Origin: Chryseomonas sp014190935
GTDB lineage: Bacteria; Pseudomonadota; Gammaproteobacteria; Pseudomonadales; Pseudomonadaceae
Direction: 5' to 3'
Assembly: GCF_014190935.1 (NCBI RefSeq)
Contig: NZ_JACHVV010000006.1
Span: forward strand, 94,753 to 158,752
Length of the DNA: 64,000 bases
Part shown: positions 17,309 through 26,387 of the stretch, one piece after another
How the letters are laid out: every line of letters begins with the position of its first letter
Position numbering within the stretch: the stretch's first letter is position 1
Translations under genes and position numbers: made by a program
Notes under the pieces: model-generated
The model's input: only the letters and a program-made list of their open reading frames with translations
The model's database searches: none
Told to the model about the DNA's origin: nothing

Positions 17309-19207
17309 TCAGCGGCCGCGCAGGAAGAGTTTGTCCAGGTCGTCCAGGCTGAGCTGGGCCCAGGTGGGCCGACCGTGGTTGCACTGGCCGCTGCGCTCGG
17401 TGGCTTCCATGTCGCGCAGCAGGGCGTTCATCTCCGGCAGGGTCAGCCGCCGGTTGGCGCGTACCGAGCCGTGGCAGGCCATGGTGCCGAGCAATTCGTT
17501 GAGGTGCGCCTGGATGCGATCGCTGGTGCCATAGTCCAGCAGGTCGGCCAGCACGTCCTGCACCAGCCGCGCGGCCTGGGCCTGCTTGAGCAGCGCGGGG
17601 ATCTGCCGGATGGCCAGGGTCTCGGGGCCGAGCCGCTGCAACTCGAAACCGAGGCGCTCGAACCACTGACCGTGCTCTTCGGCGCAATCGGCTTCGCGTT
17701 CGCTGACCGCCAGGGATTCCGGCACCAGCAGCGGCTGACCGCGCAGGCCTTCGCTGGCCATGGCCACCTTGAGACGCTCGTAGGTGATGCGCTCGTGGGC
17801 GGCGTGCATGTCCACCAGGATCAGGCCCTGGGCATTCTCGGCGAGGATGTAGATGCCCTTGAGTTGCGCCAGGGCATAACCCAGCGGCGGCACGTCGCCC
17901 TGCTCCGCCGGCAGGGAGGCGGCTTCGGCACCCTCCGGCAGCGGCGCGAAGAAGGCCTTGTAGGCGCTCTGCACCTCGGCCACCGGGGCACCCGCATAGG
18001 GCTGCGGAGTGGGACTGTAGTGCGCGGCGCCACCCGACCCGCCGCCACCGGCGAAGGGCTGGGCCGGCGGCGCGGGGCTGTCATGCAAGACGGCGGCGGC
18101 CAGGCGCATCTCGCCCTGGGGACCGAATTCGCCAGCGGCCGGACCGCTCAGCGGCGCCGGCGCCGTGGGCGCCACCACGGCGAGCTGGTCGTCCGGACGG
18201 ATATCGCCGAGGGCGCGGTGCAGGGTGCCGTAGAGGAAGTCATGCACCTGGCGGCTGTCGCGGAAGCGCACCTCGTGCTTGGTGGGATGGACGTTGACGT
18301 CCACCACCGCCGGATCCACCTCCAGGAACAGTACGAAGGCCGGGTGGCGGCCGTTGTAGAGGACGTCGCGATAGGCCTGGCGCACCGCGTGGGCGACCAG
18401 CTTGTCGCGCACCATGCGGCCGTTGACGTAGAAGTACTGCAGATCCGCCTGGCTGCGCGAAAAGGTCGGCAGGCCGACCCAGCCCCACAGGCGCAGGCCG
18501 TTGCGCTCGTGTTCCAGCGGCAGGGCCTGCTCGAGAAAGGCCGGACTGCAGACCGCGCCGACCCGCCGCCCCTGGCTCTGCGGATCGCCCGCCGGATGCA
18601 GGGCCAGCACGCTCTTGCCGTTGTGGCGCAGATGAAAACCCACGTCGAAGCGCGCCAGCGCCAGGCGCCGCACCACCTCCTGCAGGTGATCGAATTCGGT
18701 CTTTTCGGCGCGCAGGAACTTGCGCCGCGCCGGGGTATTGAAGAACAGGTCGCGCACTTCCACCGAGGTGCCCTGGGGATGGGCGGCGGGCTGTACCCGC
18801 GGCTGCATCTCGCGGCCCTCGGTCTCCACCTGCCAGGCCTGGTCCTCGCCCTGAAAACGCGAGGTCAGGGTGAGGCGCGACACCGAACTGACCGACGCCA
18901 GCGCCTCGCCGCGAAAGCCCAGGCTGGTGACGCTTTCCAGTTCGTCCAGGTGATAGATCTTGCTGGTGGCATGGCGCGCCAGGGCCAGGTGCAGGTCATC
19001 CGGCGGGATGCCGTGGCCGTCGTCGCGGATGCGCAGCAGCTTGACCCCGCCCTGCTCCACCTCGATGTCGATGCGCCGGGCACCGGCGTCCAGGCTGTTC
19101 TCCAGCAGCTCCTTGGCCACCGAGGCGGGTCGCTCGACCACCTCGCCAGCGGCGATCTGGTTGGACAGCCGCGGGCTGAGCAGCTGGATGCGCCGGGGTT
19201 CAGTCAT
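17309..19207 (-). CDS. mutL: DNA mismatch repair protein MutL
   Basis: This 632-residue protein links MutS mismatch recognition to downstream nucleases. The N-terminal GHKL ATPase is clear: IAAGEVVERPASVAKELLENSLDAGA, IRDDGHGI and SLGFRGEALASV. A Pro/Gly/Ala-rich linker near residues 350-430 precedes a C-terminal dimerisation domain with the QLKGIYILAENAQGLILVDMHAAHER segment. The ATG at 19207 overlaps the amiB stop by 8 bp. A longer upstream frame would lie inside amiB and looks unlike MutL. Confidence 0.98.
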   Translation of the reverse strand: MTEPRRIQLLSPRLSNQIAAGEVVERPASVAKELLENSLDAGARRIDIEVEQGGVKLLRIRDDGHGIPPDDLHLALARHATSKIYHLDELESVTSLGFRGEALASVSSVSRLTLTSRFQGEDQAWQVETEGREMQPRVQPAAHPQGTSVEVRDLFFNTPARRKFLRAEKTEFDHLQEVVRRLALARFDVGFHLRHNGKSVLALHPAGDPQSQGRRVGAVCSPAFLEQALPLEHERNGLRLWGWVGLPTFSRSQADLQYFYVNGRMVRDKLVAHAVRQAYRDVLYNGRHPAFVLFLEVDPAVVDVNVHPTKHEVRFRDSRQVHDFLYGTLHRALGDIRPDDQLAVVAPTAPAPLSGPAAGEFGPQGEMRLAAAVLHDSPAPPAQPFAGGGGSGGAAHYSPTPQPYAGAPVAEVQSAYKAFFAPLPEGAEAASLPAEQGDVPPLGYALAQLKGIYILAENAQGLILVDMHAAHERITYERLKVAMASEGLRGQPLLVPESLAVSEREADCAEEHGQWFERLGFELQRLGPETLAIRQIPALLKQAQAARLVQDVLADLLDYGTSDRIQAHLNELLGTMACHGSVRANRRLTLPEMNALLRDMEATERSGQCNHGRPTWAQLSLDDLDKLFLRGR

Positions 19208-20630
19208 TGCTGGCCGCCAGTTCGTGGGTGGGGATGGTGAGGACCTGACCGGAGCGGATGCGATTGCCGCGCAGCCCGTTGGCGGCGCGCAGGGTCGAGA
19301 GGTCGACGTCATAGCGACGGGCGATGAGACTCAGGCTTTCGCCGGGTTGCACCCGGTGCTGATCGAAGCCGCGCACGCTGCCGACCTTGTCGCCCCGCTG
19401 CTCGCGCTGCCAGGCCAGGTAGGTGCCTGGCGGCGGACGGTGCTGGAAGTACTGCACGATACCGGCCTGGATCTGCCGGGCGAGCAGCCCCTGGTGCGCC
19501 GGACTGGCCAGCTTGGCCGACTCGTTGGCATTGGTGATGAAGCCGGTTTCCACCAGGATCGAGGGAATGTCCGGCGATTTCAGCACCATGAAGCCGGCCT
19601 GCTCAACCCGCGTGTGCAGCAGCTTGGTGGCGCGCCCGACCTGGCCGAGGATGGTCTGGCCGACCTCCAGGCTGGAGGCCACGGTGGCGGTCATGGACAG
19701 GTCCATGAGCACCCCGGCGAGCATGGGATCCTTGTTGTCCAGGGCATCGGACACCCCGCCGACCTGGTCGGAGCGGTTTTCCGCATCGGCCAGCCAGCGC
19801 GCCGCCTCGGAGGTGGCGCCGCGCTGGGACAGGGCGAAGACGGTGACGCCCTCGGCGCTGGCGCTGGGCGCCGAGTCGGCGTGAATGGAGATGAACAGGT
19901 CGGCGCCCTTCTTGCGGGCGATGATCTGCCGCTGGCGCAACGGGATGAAGTAGTCGCTGGTGCGGGTCAGCTCGGCGCGAAAGCCCTTCTGCCGATTGAG
20001 ATTGGCCTGCAGCTGCTTGGCGATGGCCAGCACCACGTTCTTCTCGTACAACCGACCGCGGCCGATGGCGCCCGGATCCTCACCACCGTGGCCGGGATCG
20101 ATCACCACCACCACGTCGCGCTTGCCACTGGGGCTGGACGGCAGGCGGGTCGCCGGCTGGGCCGGGGTCACCGGGGTGGCCGGCAGATTGGGCGTGACGG
20201 TGGCGGGAATATCGCTGGTGGCAGGATCGGTGCCCTGGTCATAGAGATCGACCACCAGGCGATTGCCGTATTCCTTGTTGGGCGCCAGGGTGAAACTCTT
20301 GGGCGTCAGGGCGCCCTTGGTGTCCAGCACCAGGCGCACCTCGCCCGGCGAGCGCTGGGCTGCCCGCAGGCCGGTGATGGGGGTGTTGCGCAGCGGCTTT
20401 TCGTTCAACCCACCGTCGAGCTGCGCGCCGGACAGGTCGATGACGATGCGATCCGGGGCACTGAGGGTGAAGACGCTGGCCTTGACCGGGCCGGTCAGAT
20501 CGAACACCAGACGGGTATTGTCGGGCGCGCGCCAGACGCGCATGCCCTTGATCTGGGTGGCGGCCAGCAACTGACTGCTGAGAATCAACAACAACAGGCC
20601 GAGTCCCGACCTGAAAAAACGCTTGCGCAT
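19200..20630 (-). CDS. amiB: N-acetylmuramoyl-L-alanine amidase AmiB-type
   Basis: This 476-residue periplasmic cell-separation amidase cleaves the stem peptide from muramic acid. It has a signal peptide (residues 1 to about 24, ending LLAA), an AMIN domain, a zinc-dependent Amidase_3 domain (VVVIDPGHGGEDPGAIG carries the first zinc His; SIHADS and VETGFITNANE carry the others) and a C-terminal LysM motif (VQPGESLSLIARRYDVDLSTLRAANGL). The ATG at 20630 directly precedes the signal peptide; upstream in-frame codons overlap tsaE. Confidence 0.96.
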   Translation of the reverse strand: MRKRFFRSGLGLLLLILSSQLLAATQIKGMRVWRAPDNTRLVFDLTGPVKASVFTLSAPDRIVIDLSGAQLDGGLNEKPLRNTPITGLRAAQRSPGEVRLVLDTKGALTPKSFTLAPNKEYGNRLVVDLYDQGTDPATSDIPATVTPNLPATPVTPAQPATRLPSSPSGKRDVVVVIDPGHGGEDPGAIGRGRLYEKNVVLAIAKQLQANLNRQKGFRAELTRTSDYFIPLRQRQIIARKKGADLFISIHADSAPSASAEGVTVFALSQRGATSEAARWLADAENRSDQVGGVSDALDNKDPMLAGVLMDLSMTATVASSLEVGQTILGQVGRATKLLHTRVEQAGFMVLKSPDIPSILVETGFITNANESAKLASPAHQGLLARQIQAGIVQYFQHRPPPGTYLAWQREQRGDKVGSVRGFDQHRVQPGESLSLIARRYDVDLSTLRAANGLRGNRIRSGQVLTIPTHELAASND

Positions 20631-20668
20631 GCCTGCGACCGTATAGCTGGAGAACGAGGGATCGGCGC

Positions 20669-21130
20669 CTAGGGCGCGAGGGCGGCGCACCAGGCCTCGC
20701 CGTGAACGCCATGACTAGTCAGGCGCAGATCACGGCCGTCGGCGCGTGGCGTAATGGTAATGTCCAGGTCCGGCTTTGGCAAAAAGCCCTGACCGCGCTC
20801 GGGCCATTCCACCAGGCACAAGGCCTCGGGTGTGAAGTAGTCGCGAATCCCCATGAATTCCAGTTCTTCCGGATCGGCCAGGCGGTAGAGGTCGAAATGG
20901 TAGACCGCGCCCCTGGCCAGTTCGTAGGGCTCGACCAGGGTGAAGGTGGGACTCTTCACCGCCCCGGTGTGGCCGAGACCGCGCAGGATGCCCCGCGACA
21001 GGGTGGTCTTGCCGGCACCCAGATCGCCGTGCAGATAGAGCACGCCACGACCGCCGCTGGCCTGGGCCAGGCGGGCACCCAGGGCATACATGGCGTCTTC
21101 GTCGGCGGCGTGCAGGGTCAGTTCAGGCAT
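20669..21130 (-). CDS. tsaE: tRNA threonylcarbamoyladenosine biosynthesis ATPase TsaE
   Basis: This 153-residue P-loop ATPase helps TsaB and TsaD make t6A37 on ANN-decoding tRNAs. The Walker A motif LHGDLGAGKTTLSRG, the SPTFTLVEPY segment and YHFDLYRL are diagnostic. The ATG at 21130 overlaps the end of the upstream nnrE/nnrD gene by 13 bp, so the pair is probably translationally coupled. Confidence 0.96.
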   Translation of the reverse strand: MPELTLHAADEDAMYALGARLAQASGGRGVLYLHGDLGAGKTTLSRGILRGLGHTGAVKSPTFTLVEPYELARGAVYHFDLYRLADPEELEFMGIRDYFTPEALCLVEWPERGQGFLPKPDLDITITPRADGRDLRLTSHGVHGEAWCAALAP

Positions 21131-22605
21131 GGCTGGAGTTCCTCGAGCAACTGGCGGGCGACCGGGGGCAAATCGCTGGCGGCGAGACCGCGGCCCTGGC
21201 GACCCAGCTCGGCGCCGGCACGGCCGTGCAGCCAGGCGCCCAGGCAGGCGGCCTCGAAGGGGGCCAGCCCCTGCCCCAGCAGGGCGGCGATGATACCGGT
21301 GAGGATGTCCCCCAAGCCACCGGTAGCCATCGCCGGATGCCCCTCGCCGCACAGCGCCATGCGGCCGTCCGGGTGGGCGATCAGGGTACCGAAGCCCTTG
21401 AGCAGCGCCACGCCGCCATAGCGCCGCGCCAGTTCGCGGGCGCTGCCGGGGCGATCAGCCTCGATGTCCTTGATCGAGACTTCCAGCAGCCGCGCCGCCT
21501 CGCCCGGATGGGGCGTCATCACCCAGGGCCCGCGCGGCGCCTGGACCACCCCGGCGGCCAGCAGGTTGAGGGCATCGGCGTCCCAGACCTGGGCCGCGTC
21601 CAGCGTCGCGGCGGCACTGGCCAGCGCCCTGCCCCAGGCGCCCTGCCCCAGGCCCGGCCCGACCGCGAGCACATCGGCCTTCTTGGCCAGTTCCAGCACG
21701 GCGAAACTGGAATGCACCCCGGCGACCATCACCTCCGGCCGCCGCGCCAGCACCGCGGTGACATTGGACGGCCGGGTCGCCAGGCTGAGCATGCCGGCGC
21801 CGCAGCGCAGCGCCGCCTCGCTGGTCATGATCGCCGCGCCGCCGGTGCCTTCGTCGCCGCCGATCACCAGCAGATGGCCGTATTGCCCCTTGTGCGCATT
21901 GAGCGGGCGCGCCGCCAGACGCGGCAGGTTGCCGGGTGCCAGGCGCTGGGCGGTGGCATGGGCGGGATTCTGCGGTTCCTCCATCAGCGGCTCGAACACC
22001 AGACTGCCGACGTGATCCGGGCCCTTGCCGGTGAACAGTCCGAGCTTGAGGCCGATGAAGGTGATGGTCAGATCGGCGCGCACCAGAGCACCCGCCGCAG
22101 CGCCGGTGTCGGCATCCAGACCGGAGGGGATGTCGATGGCCACCACCGGCAATTCGCTGGCGTTGATCCGCTCGATGGCCGCGGCATAGGGCTCGCGGGC
22201 GGCGCCCTTGAGCCCGGTGCCCAGCAGGGCATCGACCACCAGCCCCTCCAGCGGGGCGTCCGCGCGCCAGGGCTGGATGTCCACGCCGGCGGCCAGGGCC
22301 TCGGCATGGGCCAGGGCGGCATCGCCCTGGAGTCCGGCCGGTTCGGCCAGATGCCAGACCCGCGCCTGCCAGCCGGCCTTGCGCGCCAAGGCAGCGACCA
22401 GATAGCCGTCGCCGGCATTGTTGCCACCGCCGGCCAGCACGCAGAGGGCACCGGCATGGGGCCAGCCGTGGCGCAACGAGCGCCAGGCCGCGGCCGCCGC
22501 GCGTCTCATCAACTCGAGACCGGGCAGACCGCCGGCGATCAGTTGGGCGTCGAGATCCCGTACCTGCTGGGCGCTGTAGAGCTGGAACGGCAGTTCGTCG
22601 TGCAT
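21118..22605 (-). CDS. nnrD: Bifunctional NAD(P)H-hydrate epimerase/dehydratase
   Basis: This 495-residue protein repairs hydrated NAD(P)H. The N-terminal NnrE (YjeF_N) epimerase domain spans about residues 1-215 and contains GGGNNAGDGYLVAALAR. The C-terminal NnrD ribokinase-like dehydratase spans about 225-495, with GGDEGTGGAAIMTSEAALR and the nucleotide motif MATGGLGDILTGIIAALLGQG. The ATG at 22605 gives MHDELPFQLYSAQQVR, the expected N-terminus. It heads the tsaE-amiB-mutL-miaA-hfq cluster and diverges from queG. Confidence 0.96.
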   Translation of the reverse strand: MHDELPFQLYSAQQVRDLDAQLIAGGLPGLELMRRAAAAAWRSLRHGWPHAGALCVLAGGGNNAGDGYLVAALARKAGWQARVWHLAEPAGLQGDAALAHAEALAAGVDIQPWRADAPLEGLVVDALLGTGLKGAAREPYAAAIERINASELPVVAIDIPSGLDADTGAAAGALVRADLTITFIGLKLGLFTGKGPDHVGSLVFEPLMEEPQNPAHATAQRLAPGNLPRLAARPLNAHKGQYGHLLVIGGDEGTGGAAIMTSEAALRCGAGMLSLATRPSNVTAVLARRPEVMVAGVHSSFAVLELAKKADVLAVGPGLGQGAWGRALASAAATLDAAQVWDADALNLLAAGVVQAPRGPWVMTPHPGEAARLLEVSIKDIEADRPGSARELARRYGGVALLKGFGTLIAHPDGRMALCGEGHPAMATGGLGDILTGIIAALLGQGLAPFEAACLGAWLHGRAGAELGRQGRGLAASDLPPVARQLLEELQPCLN

Positions 22606-22666
22606 GCTGGGAAAGCCTCCGGAGTCTGGCAAAATAGGCGGCCCTCCTGCCTGTGCGTTCCCGTCG

Positions 22667-23731
22667 ATGTCCGCTGTCGCTCTCGATCTCGCCGCCCTGG
22701 CCGACCTCATCAAGACCTGGGGTCGGGAATTGGGCTTTCAGCAGACCGGCATCGCCGGCCTGGATCTGGCACGTCACGAGGAACATCTGGAGCGCTGGCT
22801 GGCCGCCGGTTTCCACGGCGAGATGGACTATATGGCCGCGCACGGCAGCAAACGTTCGCGACCGGCCGAACTGGTCCCGGGGACCCTGAGGGTGGTTTCC
22901 CTGCGCATGGACTACCTGCCTGGCGACACCCGCATGAGCGAGCGCCTGGCCGATGGCACGGCCGCCTACGTTTCGCGCTACGCCCTGGGCCGCGACTACC
23001 ACAAGCTGATCCGCAAGCGCCTGCAACAGCTGGCCGAGCGCATCCAGGGCGAGATCGGCCCCTTCGGCTATCGCGCCTTCGTCGACAGTGCGCCGGTGCT
23101 GGAAAAGGCCATCGCCGAACAGGCCGGCCTGGGCTGGATCGGCAAGAACACCCTGGTGCTCAATCGCAAGGCCGGCAGCTGGTTCTTTCTCGGCGAACTC
23201 TTCGTCGACGTGCCCCTGCCGGTGGATGAACCCACCCCACGCGATCACTGCGGCACCTGCCGCGCCTGCCTGGACATCTGCCCGACCAGGGCCTTCGTCG
23301 GCCCCTATCAGCTCGACGCCCGACGCTGCATTTCCTACCTGACCATCGAGTTCAAGGGCAGCATTCCGCCGGAGCTGCGCCCCTTGATCGGCAACCGGGT
23401 CTTCGGCTGCGACGACTGCCAGTTGGTCTGCCCCTGGAACCGCTTCGCCAAGCCCACCGCCGAAGGCGATTTCCAGCCCCGTCACCGCCTGGACAGCGCC
23501 AGCCTGGCCGAACTGTTCCGCTGGACCGAAGCCGAATTCCTCAGCCGCACCGAAGGCTCACCCCTGCGCCGCGCCGGCTACGAGCGCTGGCTGCGCAATC
23601 TGGCGGTCGGCCTGGGCAATGCCCCCACCAGCATCCCGGTGGTGGAAGCCCTGAAGCTGCAGCGCGAGCACCCCTCGCCCCTGGTGCGCGAGCATGTGGA
23701 ATGGGCGCTGCAGCGGCACGCGGCAAGCTAG
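22667..23731 (+). CDS. queG: Epoxyqueuosine reductase QueG
   Basis: This 354-residue cobalamin-dependent iron-sulfur enzyme carries out the last step of queuosine synthesis, reducing epoxyqueuosine in tRNA. Two [4Fe-4S] ligand sets are visible: CGTCRACLDICPT with a later Cys, and CDDCQLVCPW. A C-terminal HEAT-like segment follows. The ATG at 22667 gives MSAVALDLAALADLIKTWG, matching the family; an in-frame ATG at 22604 would overlap the divergent nnrE start. No strong ribosome-binding site precedes either start. Confidence 0.95.
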   Translation: MSAVALDLAALADLIKTWGRELGFQQTGIAGLDLARHEEHLERWLAAGFHGEMDYMAAHGSKRSRPAELVPGTLRVVSLRMDYLPGDTRMSERLADGTAAYVSRYALGRDYHKLIRKRLQQLAERIQGEIGPFGYRAFVDSAPVLEKAIAEQAGLGWIGKNTLVLNRKAGSWFFLGELFVDVPLPVDEPTPRDHCGTCRACLDICPTRAFVGPYQLDARRCISYLTIEFKGSIPPELRPLIGNRVFGCDDCQLVCPWNRFAKPTAEGDFQPRHRLDSASLAELFRWTEAEFLSRTEGSPLRRAGYERWLRNLAVGLGNAPTSIPVVEALKLQREHPSPLVREHVEWALQRHAAS

Positions 23732-23735
23732 GCGC

Positions 23736-24422
23736 TCAGGGCCCTACCGTGGTGTAGGGGATCGGCGCCCACCAGCTGCCATAGGGCACGCCGTACTTGT
23801 CGATATAGCGCTTTACCACCGGCGACAGCGGCCGGTACTTGCCGTTGGATTTGCCACCATAGGGCCCCTTGGGCTCGATCTCGGCCTGGAGGGTCAGGAC
23901 CTCGATGGGATCGAGGCAGGGGCCCATGATCCAGACCTTGACCACCCCGCCGGGCGCCAGGCCGATGGTGAGGTCCTTGCGATAATCCGAGGTGCGGCCA
24001 CTGACAGGACACTCGGCTGGCAGGCGTTCGACCATTTTTTTCCTAGCCCAGACTGGGACGGCGAATACCACCTGATAGGTTTGAGGCTCAATCATCGATT
24101 GCCAGCGCAGCGCTACCATATAGGGCAGATCTAGCCCGGTCATGTAGAGGCCTTTGCCCGATCCGATTCTTCTAGGCCAGCCCTTAGCATTCGCCGACAG
24201 ACTCGCGGGCTGTCCCATGGCAACCACGCCACCCATGGCATTGGGAAAGAAGCGACCGTCGATGTCGCTGACATTGGCCAGCTCCAGCCAGACCTCCATA
24301 TAATTGGGTGCCAGAAAACCCAAGTACCAAGCATCGTAAGGAAGCTCAGGCTTAGGTGCGGCGCTGGATTGGCAGCCAGCCAGGCCGATCGCGAGAATAA
24401 GGCACAGCAGCCAACGGCTCAT
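23736..24422 (-). CDS. DUF2931-type lipoprotein, probable immunity protein of the PAAR-Tle1 effector
   Basis: This 228-residue protein has a lipoprotein signal (WLLCLILAIGLAGC, lipid Cys17) and a body resembling DUF2931: YDAWYLGFLAPNYMEVWLE near the start and GLAPGGVVKVWIMGP later. Its ATG overlaps the effector stop in ATGA, so the two are translated together. Lipoproteins of this family often accompany type VI lipase effectors, and a periplasmic location suits protection from a phospholipase acting on membranes. The immunity role is inferred from context. GC content looks lower than in queG. Confidence 0.75.
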   Translation of the reverse strand: MSRWLLCLILAIGLAGCQSSAAPKPELPYDAWYLGFLAPNYMEVWLELANVSDIDGRFFPNAMGGVVAMGQPASLSANAKGWPRRIGSGKGLYMTGLDLPYMVALRWQSMIEPQTYQVVFAVPVWARKKMVERLPAECPVSGRTSDYRKDLTIGLAPGGVVKVWIMGPCLDPIEVLTLQAEIEPKGPYGGKSNGKYRPLSPVVKRYIDKYGVPYGSWWAPIPYTTVGP

Positions 24423-26290
24423 TCGGGGTAGCCTGCTTGGGGACGGTTGGGATAGACGTTGCGGCGACCAGTCGCCGTAGGGGCATTGACGAAGAAGATG
24501 GCCAGATCACTACGGTCTTTACCCAATAGTGCGTTCCAGTGAGCGGAAAGATGCACATAGCGACCGAACAGCAGGCGAGCCTCGGCCTGACCCATACGTA
24601 GCGAGGCACCCTGGGCGCTGGCTTGCAGCTTGGCAGCGATATCCTGCAATTCATCGGGCAGGCGCAGCTCAGGATCAGCCTCATCAATGGCCGACAAAAG
24701 CACGCCATTGGCGACAGCGATACGATGCATCATGCGCAAGTAGACCAAGGACAGCTCCCCACGGACCCGCCGCTCAAGGCGAATCGCAGCTGTCACATCG
24801 GTTGCCGGTAGCTCGCTGCGGATACGTGGCACGTTATGGCGCCAGGTTTCTATCCTCAGCTTGGTGGAGCCGGGGTCAAACCAGGGAGCTCGTTGCAGCT
24901 GCGTCAGCTCAAGCTGAGCCTGGCGATAACTCGAGGCGGCTTGGCTATCGGTACCATAGCGTTCGCGCGAGACACGCGGCCGGGTCAGTAGCAGGCGCTC
25001 GGTCATCTCGGGCGCATAGCCACCTCCCAGGTCGGCATGGGCGCCTGGGAGGGTAATTTCCTGATGCTGGGGCAAGACACTGGTGAGGGCGAAGTTGCGC
25101 CGATATTCGTCATGGGCGACCAGATGCACCACCTTGTCGGCACACCCTGCCGGCAGATAGAGATTGACACCGGGGTTGGCGATATTGGTCGGGGTAAAGT
25201 CGCCACGCCTGGGGTCCGCTACCGCCGTTACGGTATCGAATAGTCCGATGAAGTTGAGCCTGACCTTGGCGCTTTGCCACGAAAAGCACTTGGCCAAACC
25301 CGTCGCAGCAATACCGCCACCGGCCTTGAGCACCTCGTTGGCGAAGTGGCGTGCAGCCGCGGCGCCGCGGCTAAAGCCAGAAACATCGAACTTGATGGCT
25401 TCAACGACGACATTGGGATTGATGCGCTTGAATTGATCGTAGCGCTCACCGAACGCGACTGGAAAGGTCTGAACGCACCCCAGCAAACCACTGGCACCCA
25501 AGCCCGTCCCCATGGACAAAGCACTATCGGGTTGTCCGGCTCGAGTGCCGATACCTTCGATATAGACCGGAATAGCCGCTGACTTTTCATCCTGCTCGAC
25601 GGCACGCTGAGTATCGTCCTGATAGAGCCGATACAACCGCACGATGTTCGTATCGGCATTGGCATAACTGCTGTCCGGATTGCCCATGAACGCCTGGCAG
25701 TGCCGAGCAATGCTCTCAGCTTGATCGGCATCAAACCCCTGCTCTTCCGCCCGGCAGGCAGCGCCGGTGGCGGCGTTGAAGAGGTTGTTGCCGGTGCCGT
25801 CGAAGAAGACGCCGATGCGCAGGGTAATGCGCTGTTCTATCGGCCGCTCCGCCTGTTCGGCGACTTCATCCCTGGCGACGGGCGCGCCGTCCGGGCGCCT
25901 GGCGGGCTCCTCGATACCCTGTCGTTCCCGGTCGCGTAGCGCCGAAGGCTTGCCCTGCCCCGGTGCCAAGCCGGTAGTGCCTGCATGGCTTGCGCAGGCG
26001 CCCTTGGTCGCGCCGCCTGCGTCCAGGCCGATGATGACGCTACCCGAGCCGCCGATCACCACGCCGCCATGGCTGGTAAGGCTGCCGAGCACTGCCGCAG
26101 GCCGGCCGTTGATCAGGACGTTGGGGATGACCGCGGCGCTCAGGACCGCGCCACAGCCGCAGGCATGGCCGAGGGTCACGGCGGGCAGGCCATCGAAGGT
26201 GACATCGGCGGAACCCTGGATCAGGGCAGTGGAACCACATTTGGGGCAGGCGACGGCGTCGCCCAGGCGAGCAGCGGGCTTTCCAGACAT
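24419..26290 (-). CDS. PAAR-domain Tle1-family (DUF2235) phospholipase, type VI secretion effector
   Basis: This 623-residue protein fuses an N-terminal PAAR spike-tip domain (residues 1 to about 93, with Cys15, Cys18, His42, Cys44 and Cys46 as possible metal ligands) to a polar linker (about 94-152) and a C-terminal DUF2235 alpha/beta hydrolase. The hydrolase opens with RIGVFFDGTGNN and has the nucleophile elbow GFSRG (Ser307). Likely triad partners are Asp352 in GLFDTV and His418 in PGAHADLGGGY. Tle1 enzymes hydrolyse membrane phospholipids in rival cells, and PAAR domains load cargo on VgrG. No vgrG, tssI or other secretion gene is in the window, so this is an orphan effector with its downstream lipoprotein. 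Confidence 0.88.
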   Translation of the reverse strand: MSGKPAARLGDAVACPKCGSTALIQGSADVTFDGLPAVTLGHACGCGAVLSAAVIPNVLINGRPAAVLGSLTSHGGVVIGGSGSVIIGLDAGGATKGACASHAGTTGLAPGQGKPSALRDRERQGIEEPARRPDGAPVARDEVAEQAERPIEQRITLRIGVFFDGTGNNLFNAATGAACRAEEQGFDADQAESIARHCQAFMGNPDSSYANADTNIVRLYRLYQDDTQRAVEQDEKSAAIPVYIEGIGTRAGQPDSALSMGTGLGASGLLGCVQTFPVAFGERYDQFKRINPNVVVEAIKFDVSGFSRGAAAARHFANEVLKAGGGIAATGLAKCFSWQSAKVRLNFIGLFDTVTAVADPRRGDFTPTNIANPGVNLYLPAGCADKVVHLVAHDEYRRNFALTSVLPQHQEITLPGAHADLGGGYAPEMTERLLLTRPRVSRERYGTDSQAASSYRQAQLELTQLQRAPWFDPGSTKLRIETWRHNVPRIRSELPATDVTAAIRLERRVRGELSLVYLRMMHRIAVANGVLLSAIDEADPELRLPDELQDIAAKLQASAQGASLRMGQAEARLLFGRYVHLSAHWNALLGKDRSDLAIFFVNAPTATGRRNVYPNRPQAGYPE

Positions 26291-26330
26291 GACCGATCTC
26301 CCTATCGGTAACTGGGGCCTGAAAAATGCC

Positions 26331-26357
26331 GCACAAAAGGCTCTAGGACAAGCCTTT
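26331..26357 (-). terminator. Possible terminator after the UPF0126 gene
   Basis: AAAGGCT and AGCCTTT form a 7-bp stem around 8 nt. Read leftwards it ends in TTTTG about 30 bp after the stop at 26388. The stem is short and the T run modest. Confidence 0.45.
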
Positions 26358-26387
26358 CAGCGCAAAACCGGGCAAATCTTCACTGCC

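Noticed and set aside
22604..22666. An upstream ATG for queG
   Set aside because: It would add 21 residues unlike the family N-terminus and overlap the divergent nnrE/nnrD start.
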